Shown: piece after piece, positions 1 to 9,542 of the stretch
Position numbering within the stretch: the stretch's first letter is position 1
Layout: every line of letters begins with the position of its first letter
From: G965212025 sp965212025
Lineage (GTDB): Bacteria > Pseudomonadota > Gammaproteobacteria > Poriferisulfidales > Oxydemutatoraceae
Direction of reading: 5' to 3'
DNA: 64,000 bases
NCBI GenBank assembly: GCA_965212025.1
Contig: OZ243039.1
Span: 1,302,001-1,366,000 of the forward strand
The notes under the pieces: model-generated
The model's input: the letters and a program-made list of their open reading frames with translations, nothing else
The model's database searches: none
Told to the model about the DNA's origin: nothing
Position numbers and translations under genes: made by a program

Positions 1-1
1 G

Positions 2-481
2 GAAGGGTTGATGGAGATTTTTTCCGAGGCTTTGCAGGGAGAGTTCGGAGGATTGACAGAAAGCGGCATCAGAATACGCTTTGTGGGCGATGTTGATTAC
101 TTCGCCCCGGAACTGAAAAGTCTTTTCCAGGAAATTGAAAAGAAAACATCGCACTACGACAGTATGCAACTGAATGTAGCGATGAATTATGGTGGGCGTT
201 GGGACATATCCCAGGCCGTTGAAAAAACCTTAAGAAAAGACGGCAGTCACGTAGATTGTTCAGTTCTCCAAAAGCAGATCGCTAATTTTCTTTCTGTTGG
301 CGAAGTGGACTTGTTCATCCGTACCGGTGGCGAGCAAAGACTCAGTAATTTTTTGTTATGGCAATGCGCGTATTCGGAACTGTATTTCACCCCAACACTG
401 TGGCCGAACTTTGACAAGGCAGCTTTGCAAGAGGCCTTTGACTGGTTTGCCGGACGGCAAAGAAAATTTGGTCTGATTTAG
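2..481 (+). CDS. uppS: Undecaprenyl diphosphate synthase, 5'-truncated by the window edge
   Basis: This cis-prenyltransferase condenses isopentenyl diphosphate onto farnesyl diphosphate to make the C55 lipid carrier of peptidoglycan and lipopolysaccharide synthesis. The reading frame is open from the first bases, so the start and the N-terminal diphosphate-binding part lie outside the window. The visible 159 residues carry the C-terminal family signature RTGGEQRLSNFLLWQ followed by YSELYF and a WPNF motif, which form the IPP-binding and dimer region. The stop is at 479-481 and cdsA follows after 19 bases, the standard uppS-cdsA-dxr-rseP order. Identification is firm; only completeness is limited. 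Confidence 0.95.
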   Translation, partial: EGLMEIFSEALQGEFGGLTESGIRIRFVGDVDYFAPELKSLFQEIEKKTSHYDSMQLNVAMNYGGRWDISQAVEKTLRKDGSHVDCSVLQKQIANFLSVGEVDLFIRTGGEQRLSNFLLWQCAYSELYFTPTLWPNFDKAALQEAFDWFAGRQRKFGLI

Positions 482-500
482 TGCGCTACGCGGCACACTC

Positions 501-1349
501 GTGCCGATTTTCGAGATGAAAAAGACTTGGCTACGAAGTGACAGATGGACGGTCGGGCTGGCACTGGTTGCCATTGTCACAGGTGTAGTCTTTTTTACGG
601 GTCATGAGGCATTCGCCATTTTTTTTGGCTTGGCAACGCTGTTGGTTGCTTGGGAAGGTGCGCGCATGCTGGCCGGAGGAGATTTACTGACTTGCCTTGC
701 CGTCCTCGTGACGCTGGCTCTGCTCATGGTTTTTTCCTGGAACCATGATTTTCTGCGCGAGGTGTTGATTTTCTTTGCAGTGTTCTGGTGGTTCGCCATG
801 TTTTTTATCGTCGCGCTTTATCGGCCAGGGTTTATTCGCAGTTCCTGGTTTCCCTGGCTGTTTCGTCTGGGACTTCCGTTCGTGCTGGCGGCGTTTTGGG
901 TGGCGGTGATTGACTTGCATCGTTTTTCTCCCGCCTGGTTTTTTTATCTGCTCGCACTGATCTCGCTGTCTGACATATTTGCGTATCTGGCTGGGAGGCG
1001 CTGGGGACAGCGGCGCATTAGTCCTGATATCAGTCCCGGGAAAACCTCGGCAGGGCTCTGGGGTGCTTTGCTGATTGGTCTTTTGCTGAGTTTGGTGACC
1101 GGGGTCTTTGTTTCTGAAGGGTTTGAAGACACTGTTTTTCTTGTCTTGTTAAGCCTGTTTCTGGTGGTCTTCGGACTGATTGGTGATTTGACGGAAAGCA
1201 TGGTGAAGAGATACTCGGGACGTAAGGATAGTGGTGCTTTGCTGGCGGGGCATGGCGGAGTCTGGGATCGGCTGGACAGTTTGATTGCGACTGCTCCGAT
1301 GTTCTTGGTGTTTGTGCCACTGATGAATATTCCAGGAGTTGACGGTTGA
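501..1349 (+). CDS. cdsA: Phosphatidate cytidylyltransferase (CDP-diglyceride synthase)
   Basis: An integral membrane enzyme making CDP-diacylglycerol from phosphatidate and CTP, the entry to phospholipid head-group synthesis (psd, at 28.7-29.6 kb, acts later in the same route). The 282 residues are mostly hydrophobic, with about eight membrane segments. The diagnostic C-terminal signature is present: SMVKR near residue 232, then KDSG and AGHGGVWDRLD near residue 249, including the metal-binding Asp residues. The GTG start at 501 gives the usual length. The stop overlaps the dxr start by four bases, implying translational coupling. Confidence 0.95.
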   Translation: MPIFEMKKTWLRSDRWTVGLALVAIVTGVVFFTGHEAFAIFFGLATLLVAWEGARMLAGGDLLTCLAVLVTLALLMVFSWNHDFLREVLIFFAVFWWFAMFFIVALYRPGFIRSSWFPWLFRLGLPFVLAAFWVAVIDLHRFSPAWFFYLLALISLSDIFAYLAGRRWGQRRISPDISPGKTSAGLWGALLIGLLLSLVTGVFVSEGFEDTVFLVLLSLFLVVFGLIGDLTESMVKRYSGRKDSGALLAGHGGVWDRLDSLIATAPMFLVFVPLMNIPGVDG

Positions 1350-2554
1350 GCTTGTCTTCAAATCTTGCGCATGTTTGCATCCTGGGTTCTACCGGCAGCA
1401 TTGGCAGCCAAACCCTGGATGTGATTTCCCGCAACCCGACCCGTTTTCGGGTGTTTGCTTTGGCTGCGGGGAAAAATGCCGAACTTCTCGCTGAGCAATG
1501 TCAGATTTTCCGGCCTTGCTATGCGGTTCTGGGGCAGAGGAAAGCGTCTTCCATCGCTGACCGGCAGATGTTTGGAAAAGACACGACTGTGCTTTTTGGT
1601 GAAGAAGCCTTGGCAGAGATGGCCGCACACCCGCAGGTGGACATCGTCGTGGCTGGTATGGCCGGTTCTGCCGGTCTGTTGCCTACTATGGCGGCAGCAG
1701 GTGCAGGCAAACATGTTTTGCTTGCCAACAAGGAAGCCTTGGTCATGGCGGGTCGCTTGCTGATTGAATCCGCGCGGAAGTCAGGGGCTGTGCTTTTACC
1801 GACAGACAGTGAACACAACGCGGTTTTTCAATGTCTGGGACAGCCTGCTCCTTCGGAAAGTGAAGCGACCCTCAGACAGGTCAAGAATATTGTTTTAACC
1901 GCTTCGGGTGGGGCTTTTTATAAAACACCACTGCATCTTTTGAAGGATGCAACGCCTGAAGAGGCTTGCAGGCATCCAAAGTGGAGCATGGGGAAGAAAA
2001 TTTCTGTGGATTCGGCGACGATGATGAACAAAGGGCTGGAAGTGATTGAAGCCCACCTGCTTTTTTCTCTTTCCAACGCGCAAATACAAGTTCTGATACA
2101 CCCCCAGAGTGTCGTGCACGGGATGGTTCGTTTCCACGACGGCAGCATGCTGGCACATTTGGCGAACACTGATATGCGTGTGGCGATCTCTCACGCTTTG
2201 GCCTGGCCGGAACGTATTGCAAGCGGTGTAGCCGAACTGGATTTCAGACAGTTCAATGAAATGGAATTTTCCTTGCCAGAGCCGGGCCGTTACCCGTGCT
2301 TGAAGCTGGCGCGTGATGCCTTGGAAAGCGGGCACTCGGCAGTCATTGCTTTAAGCGAAACGAACGAAGTTGCCGTGCAGTCCTTCCTTGAAGGCCGAAT
2401 TTCCTTTACGGATATCGCCGCCACAGTGGCGGAGTATATGCAGCGATACGGATGTGATCCGTCCCCTGAATGTCTGGCGGACGTTATGCTTTTGAAAGAG
2501 CAGGCAAGGCGCAGGTGCCAGGACTTGATCAAACCGGGAAATTTTTCACATTGA
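1346..2554 (+). CDS. dxr: 1-deoxy-D-xylulose 5-phosphate reductoisomerase
   Basis: The first committed enzyme of the methylerythritol phosphate pathway, converting DXP to MEP with NADPH; it feeds isoprenoid units to the neighbouring uppS. The 402 residues start with the NADPH-binding GSTGSIGSQTLDV (residues 14-26). The metal-binding TDSEHN lies near residue 151 and the substrate-binding SVDSATMMNKGLE near 219-231, all canonical. The TTG start overlaps the cdsA stop (TTGA). About 245 bases then separate it from rseP, a longer gap than is usual in this cluster. Confidence 0.96.
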   Translation: MSLSSNLAHVCILGSTGSIGSQTLDVISRNPTRFRVFALAAGKNAELLAEQCQIFRPCYAVLGQRKASSIADRQMFGKDTTVLFGEEALAEMAAHPQVDIVVAGMAGSAGLLPTMAAAGAGKHVLLANKEALVMAGRLLIESARKSGAVLLPTDSEHNAVFQCLGQPAPSESEATLRQVKNIVLTASGGAFYKTPLHLLKDATPEEACRHPKWSMGKKISVDSATMMNKGLEVIEAHLLFSLSNAQIQVLIHPQSVVHGMVRFHDGSMLAHLANTDMRVAISHALAWPERIASGVAELDFRQFNEMEFSLPEPGRYPCLKLARDALESGHSAVIALSETNEVAVQSFLEGRISFTDIAATVAEYMQRYGCDPSPECLADVMLLKEQARRRCQDLIKPGNFSH

Positions 2555-2800
2555 CTCTGTGAGCGATACCCCCACGGGAAGCTCCTTTATGGCACATTTG
2601 TATCGTAGACACAAAATCCTTGTGCAATAATGTATACAAAGTGGCTTGCCCGTGCTTTTTGTGGACTTGTGCTGAAGAGTACGCCAGCGAAACTTCACTT
2701 TGTTTACCGGGAGCTTTGTTTTTCCGCTGTTTCCCCACCTTCGTTTCTGGCGCAAGGAAGAGGGTGGGGTCGCTAAGGGCAGCATGAGGGGCTGAACCGA
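2555..2800 (+). other. Spacer between dxr and rseP
   Basis: 246 bases with no credible gene; short frames on the minus strand are arginine/lysine-rich and resemble nothing known. The spacer holds a small palindrome, CACAA-AATCC-TTGTG (2610-2624), followed by an AT-rich stretch ending TGCAATAATGTATAC. A promoter for rseP-bamA-skp may lie here, but I cannot align a convincing -35/-10 pair. Confidence 0.35.
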
Positions 2801-4174
2801 ATGGACTTTATTTTTTCTTTATTGGCTTTCATTTTGGCCATCAGCGTGTTGGTGGGCTTTCACGAGTTCGGTCATTTGTGGGTCGCAAAGAAATGTGGTG
2901 TCAAAATTTTGCGCTATTCCATCGGCTTTGGCAGACCGCTTTGGAAAATCCGTCTTGGTCCCGACCAGACCGAGTATGTTCTGGCCAGCATTCCTTTAGG
3001 GGGCTACGTAAAAATGCTGGACGAAAGAGAAGGAGCCGTGGAGCCAGAAGAACAGCACCGTGCTTTCAACCGGCAGAGCCTGAAAGTGCGCTCTGCTATT
3101 GTCGTTGCTGGTCCTGCCGCCAATTTTCTGCTCGCTTTTGTTCTTTATTTTTTTGTTTATATGATCGGACTCCCGGCCGAATCTCCGGTTGTTGGTGAGG
3201 TTCCCGCTGATTCACCTGCGGCGATTGCCGGACTGGAGAAGGGCGACTTGATCGTTGCCGTGGGAGGGAAAGAAACAAGAAGTTGGCAGGATGTGATCAT
3301 GACTTTAGTGGGAGCCGGCCTGCAAACCGACCACGAAAGTTTTGCCGTACGGATAAAAAAGCCGGTTTCGGATCTGGAGCAGGAGATTCTGGTGCGCACG
3401 CAGGATTTTAATTTTCTGGATGATCCTGACGCTTTGAGGAAACTTGGGATTCGGCCGTGGCGGGCTGACCTTGATGCGGTTATTGGGCAACTGGTTCCTG
3501 AGGCGGCTGCGGAACGTGCCGGGTTGTTGCCCGGGGATCACGTGCTGGCTTTTCGGGGAGAAAGTGTTCAGGACTGGAAACACTTTGTACAGCTGATTCG
3601 GGATGCGCCAGATGAAGTAGTGGAATTGCTGGTTGACCGTGAAGGCCTGCGGCAATCCTTTGTGGTGCAGTTGGGGTCAACGATTGACGAAGGAAGTCGC
3701 GTGGGAAGGTTGGGTGCGCGCGTACAACCGCCCTCTCCCGAAGTCATGAATCGCTATCGCTTCGTTCACCGCTACGGCCCGATTGAATCCCTGCAGGAAG
3801 CCGCCCGTAAGACCTGGCAAATTACGTCCCTGACTTTGCAGGTGTTGTGGCAGCTGTTGACAGGCGAAGCTTCGGTTCGAAACCTCAGCGGACCAATCAC
3901 CATAGCCGATTATGCTGGCAACACGCTGGCAGTCGGAGCCAGTGCTTTTTTGAGTTTTCTGGCCGTGCTGAGCTTGAGCATCGGCATCATTAACCTGTTG
4001 CCGATTCCGATTCTGGATGGTGGGCACTTGCTCTTTTTCCTTGTCGAGTGGCTGAAAGGTTCGCCACTTTCAACCAGAGCCCTGGCTTTTGGGCAAAGTA
4101 TCGGGATGGTGCTTTTGGCCGGACTGATGATCTTGGCTTTCTATAACGATTTCATCAGACTTGCGGAAGGCTGA
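2801..4174 (+). CDS. rseP: Site-2 intramembrane zinc metalloprotease RseP
   Basis: RseP cuts the anti-sigma factor RseA within the inner membrane to release sigma-E, and clears signal-peptide remnants. The 457 residues carry the zinc site HEFGH (residues 21-25) in the first membrane segment. Two PDZ domains follow in the periplasmic loop, and the third zinc ligand lies in NLLPIPILDGGH near residue 404 in a late membrane segment. Length matches the family (about 450). Its place directly before bamA links cleavage signalling to outer-membrane assembly, as is typical. Confidence 0.96.
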   Translation: MDFIFSLLAFILAISVLVGFHEFGHLWVAKKCGVKILRYSIGFGRPLWKIRLGPDQTEYVLASIPLGGYVKMLDEREGAVEPEEQHRAFNRQSLKVRSAIVVAGPAANFLLAFVLYFFVYMIGLPAESPVVGEVPADSPAAIAGLEKGDLIVAVGGKETRSWQDVIMTLVGAGLQTDHESFAVRIKKPVSDLEQEILVRTQDFNFLDDPDALRKLGIRPWRADLDAVIGQLVPEAAAERAGLLPGDHVLAFRGESVQDWKHFVQLIRDAPDEVVELLVDREGLRQSFVVQLGSTIDEGSRVGRLGARVQPPSPEVMNRYRFVHRYGPIESLQEAARKTWQITSLTLQVLWQLLTGEASVRNLSGPITIADYAGNTLAVGASAFLSFLAVLSLSIGIINLLPIPILDGGHLLFFLVEWLKGSPLSTRALAFGQSIGMVLLAGLMILAFYNDFIRLAEG

Positions 4175-4251
4175 GCCATCAGAACCCCAGATCATTGCCT
4201 CTCCGTTTGAGACCAGCCTTGGTTTGCTCGAGTTGCTGTTCCCGGATTCGC

Positions 4252-6531
4252 ATGTTGCGTTTTGCGCTCGGCATTCTGTTTCTGTTTTCTTCGCTTGAAG
4301 TGCTTGGCGAAACCTTCAGGGTTGAGCGTATTGACTTTCAGGGTTTGGACAGAGTGGACGAAGGTTTTGCTTTACGTTTGCTGAATCTGCGGGTCAGTGA
4401 GCCTTTTGCCGAGGAAGAGACTCCGAAAGTCGTGGAAAGTCTTTACCGAAGTGGCTATTTTGAAGATGTAAAGCTGTATCGCATAGGCAATCGCCTATTG
4501 ATTAAAGTCCGGGAGCGCCCCGGTATTGTCGGCATCACGATTGAAGGGAACAAGCGCATTGAAACAGATTCATTGCTTGAAGCGTTGGCGCGAGTGGATA
4601 TCACGCCCGGGAAGGTGCTGGACTACACTGCCTTGGAGCGTATGCAAGAGGAATTGTTGCAGCAATATGGTGTTCAGGGACGCTACGGCGCACGCGTAGA
4701 GGCGCAAACCAGAAAGCTGTCCGACAATAAGGTACAAGTCACAATTCGCATCAATGAGGGGACGCTAGCGCTCATCAAGAAGATCAGAATCATCGGGAAT
4801 TACACGGTGGCGCGCGATACCATTTTGGACGCGTTGCAGTCAGGTACTGTGCCGTGGTACGCGTTCTGGAGTAGTCGGGATAGCTATTCGCAACTGAAAC
4901 TGGCTGCAGACCTGGAAACCATCAGGCAAATTTATCTGGATCGCGGTTATCTCGATTTCAAGGTCACAAACACGCATGTTTCCCTGTCTTTGGACCGCAA
5001 ACACATCCGTATCACGATTGGGGTCAGCGAAGGGGGTAAGTATCGGGTTTCCGGGCATGAGCTGGCTGGTGACAAAATTCTGCCGGAACAAGAGCTTGAA
5101 GAAGTGGTGTATTTGCCGAAAAGGAAGTTTTACTCGCAAAAATCAGCAGTTGCTTCAGGAAAAGCCATTGAGCTGAAGCTCGGTTACGCGGGCTATGCAT
5201 TTGCCAAAGTAGACATCATTCCTGAGCGAGACGTGGAAAAGGGAACGGTCAAAGTGATTCTTCTCATCCGGCCCGGCAGAAAAACGTACGTGCGCAGAAT
5301 TAATTTTTCCGGAAACAGCGATACCGATGACCAGGTCTTTCGCCAGGAAATGCGTCAACTTGAGGGAGCCGTGTATTCGGCCAGAAAAATTGAGCTTTCC
5401 GAAGCTCGTCTACGGCGTCTGCCATATGTGGAGGCACTCAGAGTTGAAAAAACGCTGGTCTCGGGAGCCGATGACCAAATTGATTTGAACCTTTACTTGC
5501 AGGAAAGGTGGTCCGGAAGTTTTAACGCTTCCGTGGGCTTTTCAAGTGAAGCCGGTGCGATTGTGTCCTTCGGCGTCAAGCAGGATAATTTTCTGGGAAC
5601 CGGGAAGCGAGTCTCCCTTTCCTTTTCTAACACGGACTCCACGAATGCCTACGGGCTTCTGGTGCATGATCCCTTTTACACGATCGACGGCATCAGCCGT
5701 TCCCTTTCATTCGAGTTTCGTGAAGTCGATTACAGTGACCGCGACACTTCCGCGTCAAACAGCGAAGAATACAGTGTCGGAATGAATTGGGGCATCCCCA
5801 TTAGCGAGAATGATTCTTTCTTGATTGGCGGCAAGATACAGGACATTTCGGTTACGGCGAACACGAGAACCCCGGTCGAAGTCCGGAATTTTCTGGATCG
5901 CGAGGGGAATGATTTTTTGAACTTTGTGCTTAATTTTGGCTTTTCCTACGACACCAGAAACCGTGCTATTTTCGCCACTGATGGTGAAATTTTTCAAACC
6001 AATGTTAATTGGTATCTTCCGTTCAGCGACTTGAATTACTACAAACTCAGTCTTACCGGCAGAAAATACCATCCTTTGGATGACAGCGGTTTCGTGTTGA
6101 GCGCGCGGGGCAGACTCTCTTATGCGCAAGAATATGGAGGTACCACTGAAGTGCCGTATTATGATCGTTTTTATGGGGGTGGGGCGAGCAGCTTGCGAGG
6201 TTATCGCTCAAATTCACTCGGCCCCAAGGACGCGAATAATGACGCCTTGGGGGGCGACTTCAGGATACTTGGCAACCTGGATCTTTATTTGCCGCAGGAC
6301 TGGTTTTCGGATGACCTAAATGCGCGCTTCGGTTTTTTTGCAGACGCTGGCAATGTTTACAGGAAAGCCGGAGATTTTTCTTCCCTTTCCTCCCTGCGCG
6401 GTTCGACCGGGATCAGCATGCAGTGGCTGACCGCCCTGGGAGGGCTGGAAATCAGCTTTGCGAAACCATTTTGGGATGACTCCGACGACCGTACTGAAAC
6501 TTTTCAATTGGACCTGGGCACATCGTTTTAA
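4252..6531 (+). CDS. bamA: Outer-membrane protein assembly factor BamA
   Basis: The core insertase of the BAM complex, which folds beta-barrel proteins (such as the porin at 44.6-45.7 kb) into the outer membrane. I place the start at ATG 4252, which gives a signal peptide MLRFALGILFLFSSLEVLG and a mature 5' end at ETFRV; the longer in-frame TTG at 4195 would add 19 residues that do not look like a leader. The 759 residues comprise five POTRA repeats (to about residue 420) and a 16-strand barrel. The conserved RGY loop motif (SLRGYRS) is near residue 646. The protein ends with an aromatic residue (LGTSF) as barrel proteins do. Confidence 0.96.
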   Translation: MLRFALGILFLFSSLEVLGETFRVERIDFQGLDRVDEGFALRLLNLRVSEPFAEEETPKVVESLYRSGYFEDVKLYRIGNRLLIKVRERPGIVGITIEGNKRIETDSLLEALARVDITPGKVLDYTALERMQEELLQQYGVQGRYGARVEAQTRKLSDNKVQVTIRINEGTLALIKKIRIIGNYTVARDTILDALQSGTVPWYAFWSSRDSYSQLKLAADLETIRQIYLDRGYLDFKVTNTHVSLSLDRKHIRITIGVSEGGKYRVSGHELAGDKILPEQELEEVVYLPKRKFYSQKSAVASGKAIELKLGYAGYAFAKVDIIPERDVEKGTVKVILLIRPGRKTYVRRINFSGNSDTDDQVFRQEMRQLEGAVYSARKIELSEARLRRLPYVEALRVEKTLVSGADDQIDLNLYLQERWSGSFNASVGFSSEAGAIVSFGVKQDNFLGTGKRVSLSFSNTDSTNAYGLLVHDPFYTIDGISRSLSFEFREVDYSDRDTSASNSEEYSVGMNWGIPISENDSFLIGGKIQDISVTANTRTPVEVRNFLDREGNDFLNFVLNFGFSYDTRNRAIFATDGEIFQTNVNWYLPFSDLNYYKLSLTGRKYHPLDDSGFVLSARGRLSYAQEYGGTTEVPYYDRFYGGGASSLRGYRSNSLGPKDANNDALGGDFRILGNLDLYLPQDWFSDDLNARFGFFADAGNVYRKAGDFSSLSSLRGSTGISMQWLTALGGLEISFAKPFWDDSDDRTETFQLDLGTSF

Positions 6532-6545
6532 CCATGGAGACTATC

Positions 6546-7082
6546 ATGCGAAAATTTCCCTTCTTTATTCTGCTATTGCTGTTATCGTGGGAGGTGTCCG
6601 GGGCGCAGGGGACGCGAATTGGAATTGTGAACATGGTTTTTTTGGTTGCCAATGCACCTCAGGCAATCACCGTAAAGAAACGGCTGGAGCGAGAGTTTGA
6701 GCCACGACAGGAAGTGATTGAAGACTGTCTGGAGGAACTGAAACAGCTACAGGTGAGTGCGCGCAAGGCGTCAGAAAGCAAAAACACGGAACAGACCAAG
6801 CGTCAGGTTGCGAAGTTTCAAAAAAAACAAAGAAGGTGTGGCGAGTTGAGATCAGAGTTCCAAGGGGATCTGAACAAGCGGAACAACAGCGAGATGCAAT
6901 CTTTTCTGGATTTGGTTATCGGCGTCACCGAAGATGTTGCCATGAAACGGAAACTTGGTCTGGTGCTGAAAGCGGAAGCCGCCCTGTTTGTGACCGATGC
7001 GGTCAATATCACTGCAGAAGTGCTGCAGGGACTTGAAAGACGCGGAAGTGGGGCATCGAAATCCCGTAAAAAGAAGCCCTAG
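6546..7082 (+). CDS. skp: Periplasmic chaperone Skp/OmpH family
   Basis: A holdase that carries unfolded outer-membrane proteins to BamA. ATG 6546 is preferred over ATG 6534 because a GGAGA ribosome site (6536-6540) sits five bases before it. The product then starts MRKFPFFILLLLLSWEVSGAQ, a clear signal peptide. The 178 residues have the family pattern: a short beta strand RIGIVNM after cleavage, then a long charged coiled coil with many Lys, Glu and Gln, and a very basic C-terminal tail (SRKKKP). Two extra Cys (in EDCLEE and RRCGE) lie within the coiled coil. It lies between bamA and lpxD as in relatives. Confidence 0.9.
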   Translation: MRKFPFFILLLLLSWEVSGAQGTRIGIVNMVFLVANAPQAITVKKRLEREFEPRQEVIEDCLEELKQLQVSARKASESKNTEQTKRQVAKFQKKQRRCGELRSEFQGDLNKRNNSEMQSFLDLVIGVTEDVAMKRKLGLVLKAEAALFVTDAVNITAEVLQGLERRGSGASKSRKKKP

Positions 7083-7118
7083 CATTGGTGCGGTTTTAGT
7101 CACTATTACTCAAGCCGG

Positions 7119-8213
7119 TTGGTGAACGATAAGAGCGCTGGGGGTGCCTGCCTGGAGCTTGGTGAACTTGCCGAGCGTATTGGCGCGCTTTTGCAAGGCG
7201 ATAAGGCGATTTTGGTGGACGGAATGGCAAGCCTGGAAAGCGCCAAGCCCGGAAAAGTGTCGCCGTTTCTGGACAGGAAACTGTGGGAACAGGCCGAGCA
7301 ATCCTTGGCATCGGCGCTGATTGTTCCGGAAGGCATGGATTGCGGGGGAATCCATGCGGCAAAGCTGACCAGCAAAACTCCCCAAGTGGCGTTTGCCAAA
7401 GCCATGCGGGTCTTTGCTGTTCAGTCCTGTTGTTTTCAAGGCATACACCCGGGTGCCACCGTCTCTGAGACTGCTTCTTTGGCAGATGATGTGAATGTAG
7501 GTTCGGGAGCTGTGCTGGGTTCGGACGTAAAAGTCGGAGCCGGAACCACTATTGGGGAGAATGCTGTGCTGGGTTACGGTTGTCGCCTGGGCGCGCGCTG
7601 CGTCATTTGTGCGGGTGCGGTGATTGAGCGTGGGGTTTGTATGGGAGACGATGTGTTGATTCAGTCAGGGGCGGTTATCGGTGCAGACGGTTTTGGTTTT
7701 GCCAGTGATGGTGACAAGTGGTTCAGAATTGTGCACACGGGGTCAGTGCGAATTGGAAATGACGTGTCTATCGGGCCGTTGACCAGCATCGCGCGGGGCA
7801 CTCTGGATGACACAGTGGTGGAGGACGGCGTTATTATGGATGCGCAGGTGCTCGTGGCTCACAATGTTCACATTGGAGAAAATACGGCAATTGCAGGACG
7901 GACTTCCATAGCGGGCAGCACAAAAATTGGTGCCCGCTGTCAGATAGGTGGCGCTACCGGTATCGCGGAGCACTTGCAGATCTGTGACGATGTTATTTTG
8001 GGTGGCATGTCACGAGTTGTAGCTTCCATTGACAGGGAAGGTTATTACGCGTCACATTTTCCTTTGCAACCCGCCGCCTTGTCAGCCCGTAACTCCATAT
8101 TGATTGGCAGGCTGGGAAGTTTGTACAAGCGGATGCGGGAATTGGAGAAGAAATTGGCAAGGACGATGCAGGGGCAACAAGAAAAAAAACTTGGCGTTGG
8201 AGAACAGAAATGA
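7119..8213 (+). CDS. lpxD: UDP-3-O-(3-hydroxyacyl)glucosamine N-acyltransferase LpxD
   Basis: The third step of lipid A synthesis, adding the N-linked hydroxyacyl chain from acyl carrier protein. The 364 residues show an N-terminal uridine-binding domain, then a long left-handed beta-helix of hexapeptide repeats (e.g. IGENAVLGYG, IGNDVSIGP, IGENTAIAG), with GADGFGF in the middle and a C-terminal helical extension. The start is TTG 7119 or the adjacent GTG 7122, which cannot be separated. The stop overlaps the fabZ start (ATGA), so lpxD-fabZ-lpxA is a coupled set. Confidence 0.95.
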   Translation: MVNDKSAGGACLELGELAERIGALLQGDKAILVDGMASLESAKPGKVSPFLDRKLWEQAEQSLASALIVPEGMDCGGIHAAKLTSKTPQVAFAKAMRVFAVQSCCFQGIHPGATVSETASLADDVNVGSGAVLGSDVKVGAGTTIGENAVLGYGCRLGARCVICAGAVIERGVCMGDDVLIQSGAVIGADGFGFASDGDKWFRIVHTGSVRIGNDVSIGPLTSIARGTLDDTVVEDGVIMDAQVLVAHNVHIGENTAIAGRTSIAGSTKIGARCQIGGATGIAEHLQICDDVILGGMSRVVASIDREGYYASHFPLQPAALSARNSILIGRLGSLYKRMRELEKKLARTMQGQQEKKLGVGEQK

Positions 8214-8653
8214 CGGAAATCACTGTTTCAGAAATCATGAAAATGTTACCGCACGATTATCCTTTTCTGTTAGTGGACAAAGTTCTGGAGGTGGTTGCCG
8301 ACGAAAGAATCAAGGCCTTGAAAAACATCAGTTACAACGAGCCTTTTTTTCGAGGCCACTTTCCTGGCAACCCGGTTCTACCTGGTGTGTTGATGATCGA
8401 AGCTCTTGCGCAGACTGCCGGTTTGCTGGCTGTGTATTCAACAGGCCAAAAGTATCACCAAGGGTCTCGCATGTTTTTAACAGGTGTTGATGGAGTGCGT
8501 TTTAAAAGACAGGTTATTCCCGGAGACAGCTTGATTATGGAGGTCGAAAAAGTTCGTTGTCGTGGAGCACACCATATTTTTTCCGGTCAGGCTACGGTGG
8601 ATGGAGAGCTTGCGACTTCGGCGACCTTGCGGTTAATCGTCTCCCAAGACTGA
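8210..8653 (+). CDS. fabZ: 3-hydroxyacyl-ACP dehydratase FabZ
   Basis: Dehydrates 3-hydroxyacyl-ACP in fatty acid elongation. It competes with LpxA and LpxD for the same hydroxyacyl-ACP pool, which is the usual rationale for this gene order. The 147 residues form a single hot-dog fold. The catalytic His lies in FRGHFPGNPVLPG (about residues 47-59) and the catalytic Glu in VLMIEALAQ just after. Length and motifs are standard. The ATG at 8210 overlaps the lpxD stop, and lpxA follows two bases after the stop. Confidence 0.97.
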   Translation: MTEITVSEIMKMLPHDYPFLLVDKVLEVVADERIKALKNISYNEPFFRGHFPGNPVLPGVLMIEALAQTAGLLAVYSTGQKYHQGSRMFLTGVDGVRFKRQVIPGDSLIMEVEKVRCRGAHHIFSGQATVDGELATSATLRLIVSQD

Positions 8654-8654
8654 C

Positions 8655-9479
8655 ATGTCTGCCGCTGGGCCATTCGGACAGCTGGACATTTCCGGCGGGA
8701 AAGCGATCCACGAAACTGCCATCGTGAGCCGCCACGCTGAAATTGGCGATGATGTGCGGATCGGACCCGGCAGCATCGTGGGTGCGCATGTAAAAATAGG
8801 TTCTGGATGTGAGTTGGGTGCTTACGTGGTGGTGTCAGGTCGCACGACTCTTGGGTCGAACAACAAGGTCTACCACTTCAGCACCTTGGGTGGTGCGCCT
8901 CAGGACATGAAGTACGCTGGCGAGCACACCTCTTTGGTCATAGGCGATAACAATGTGTTCCGTGAGTATTGTTCCGTGCACTCAGGAACGGTACACGGCT
9001 CGGGAAAAACCGTGGTTGGAAGTCACAACTGGATCATGTCTTATGTGCACATAGCCCACGATTGTGTGCTGGGTAATCACTTGGTACTGGCCAACAATAC
9101 CGCTTTCTCCGGGCACGTCAGGGTTGGGGATTACACTGTTCTTAGTGGCTACACTTTGGTGCCCCAGTTTCGTCAGATCGGGTGTCACGTCTACACCGGC
9201 GGAGCCACGAAACTGGCTCGGGATGTTGCGCCTTATACCTCCGTTTCCGGTATCCCCGCGTATTGCCGCGGAATCAACAAGGTTGGGTTGGAGAGAAAGG
9301 GTTTCAGCTCTGAGTTGCTAGGGGCTTTGTATTACGCTTATCGAACAGTACTTAAAGAAAACTGTACGGAGGAGACGCCGAAGTTGAAAGAACTTGCCAA
9401 GACCTATCCTGAGGTGCGGCATTTTCTTGATTTCATCAAGAAAAGTGAAGTCGGAGTCATTCGACCGGCAAGACTATAG
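8655..9479 (+). CDS. lpxA: UDP-N-acetylglucosamine O-acyltransferase LpxA
   Basis: The first step of lipid A synthesis, transferring hydroxyacyl from ACP to UDP-GlcNAc. The 274 residues form a trimeric left-handed beta-helix of hexapeptide repeats (IGDDVRIGPGSIVGAHVKIG near the start). The catalytic His falls in the IAHDCVLGNH region, and a helical C-terminal domain follows. The N-terminus is about a dozen residues longer than the E. coli protein (MSAAGPFGQLDISGGKAIHETA). lpxB does not follow; a ggt gene faces it from the other strand after 63 bases. Confidence 0.95.
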   Translation: MSAAGPFGQLDISGGKAIHETAIVSRHAEIGDDVRIGPGSIVGAHVKIGSGCELGAYVVVSGRTTLGSNNKVYHFSTLGGAPQDMKYAGEHTSLVIGDNNVFREYCSVHSGTVHGSGKTVVGSHNWIMSYVHIAHDCVLGNHLVLANNTAFSGHVRVGDYTVLSGYTLVPQFRQIGCHVYTGGATKLARDVAPYTSVSGIPAYCRGINKVGLERKGFSSELLGALYYAYRTVLKENCTEETPKLKELAKTYPEVRHFLDFIKKSEVGVIRPARL

Positions 9480-9542
9480 TTTTCGAGTCGCGAGCCGCCA
9501 GGAGTCGCACGGGAAACACACGGTTTTCCAACTGAAACTGTT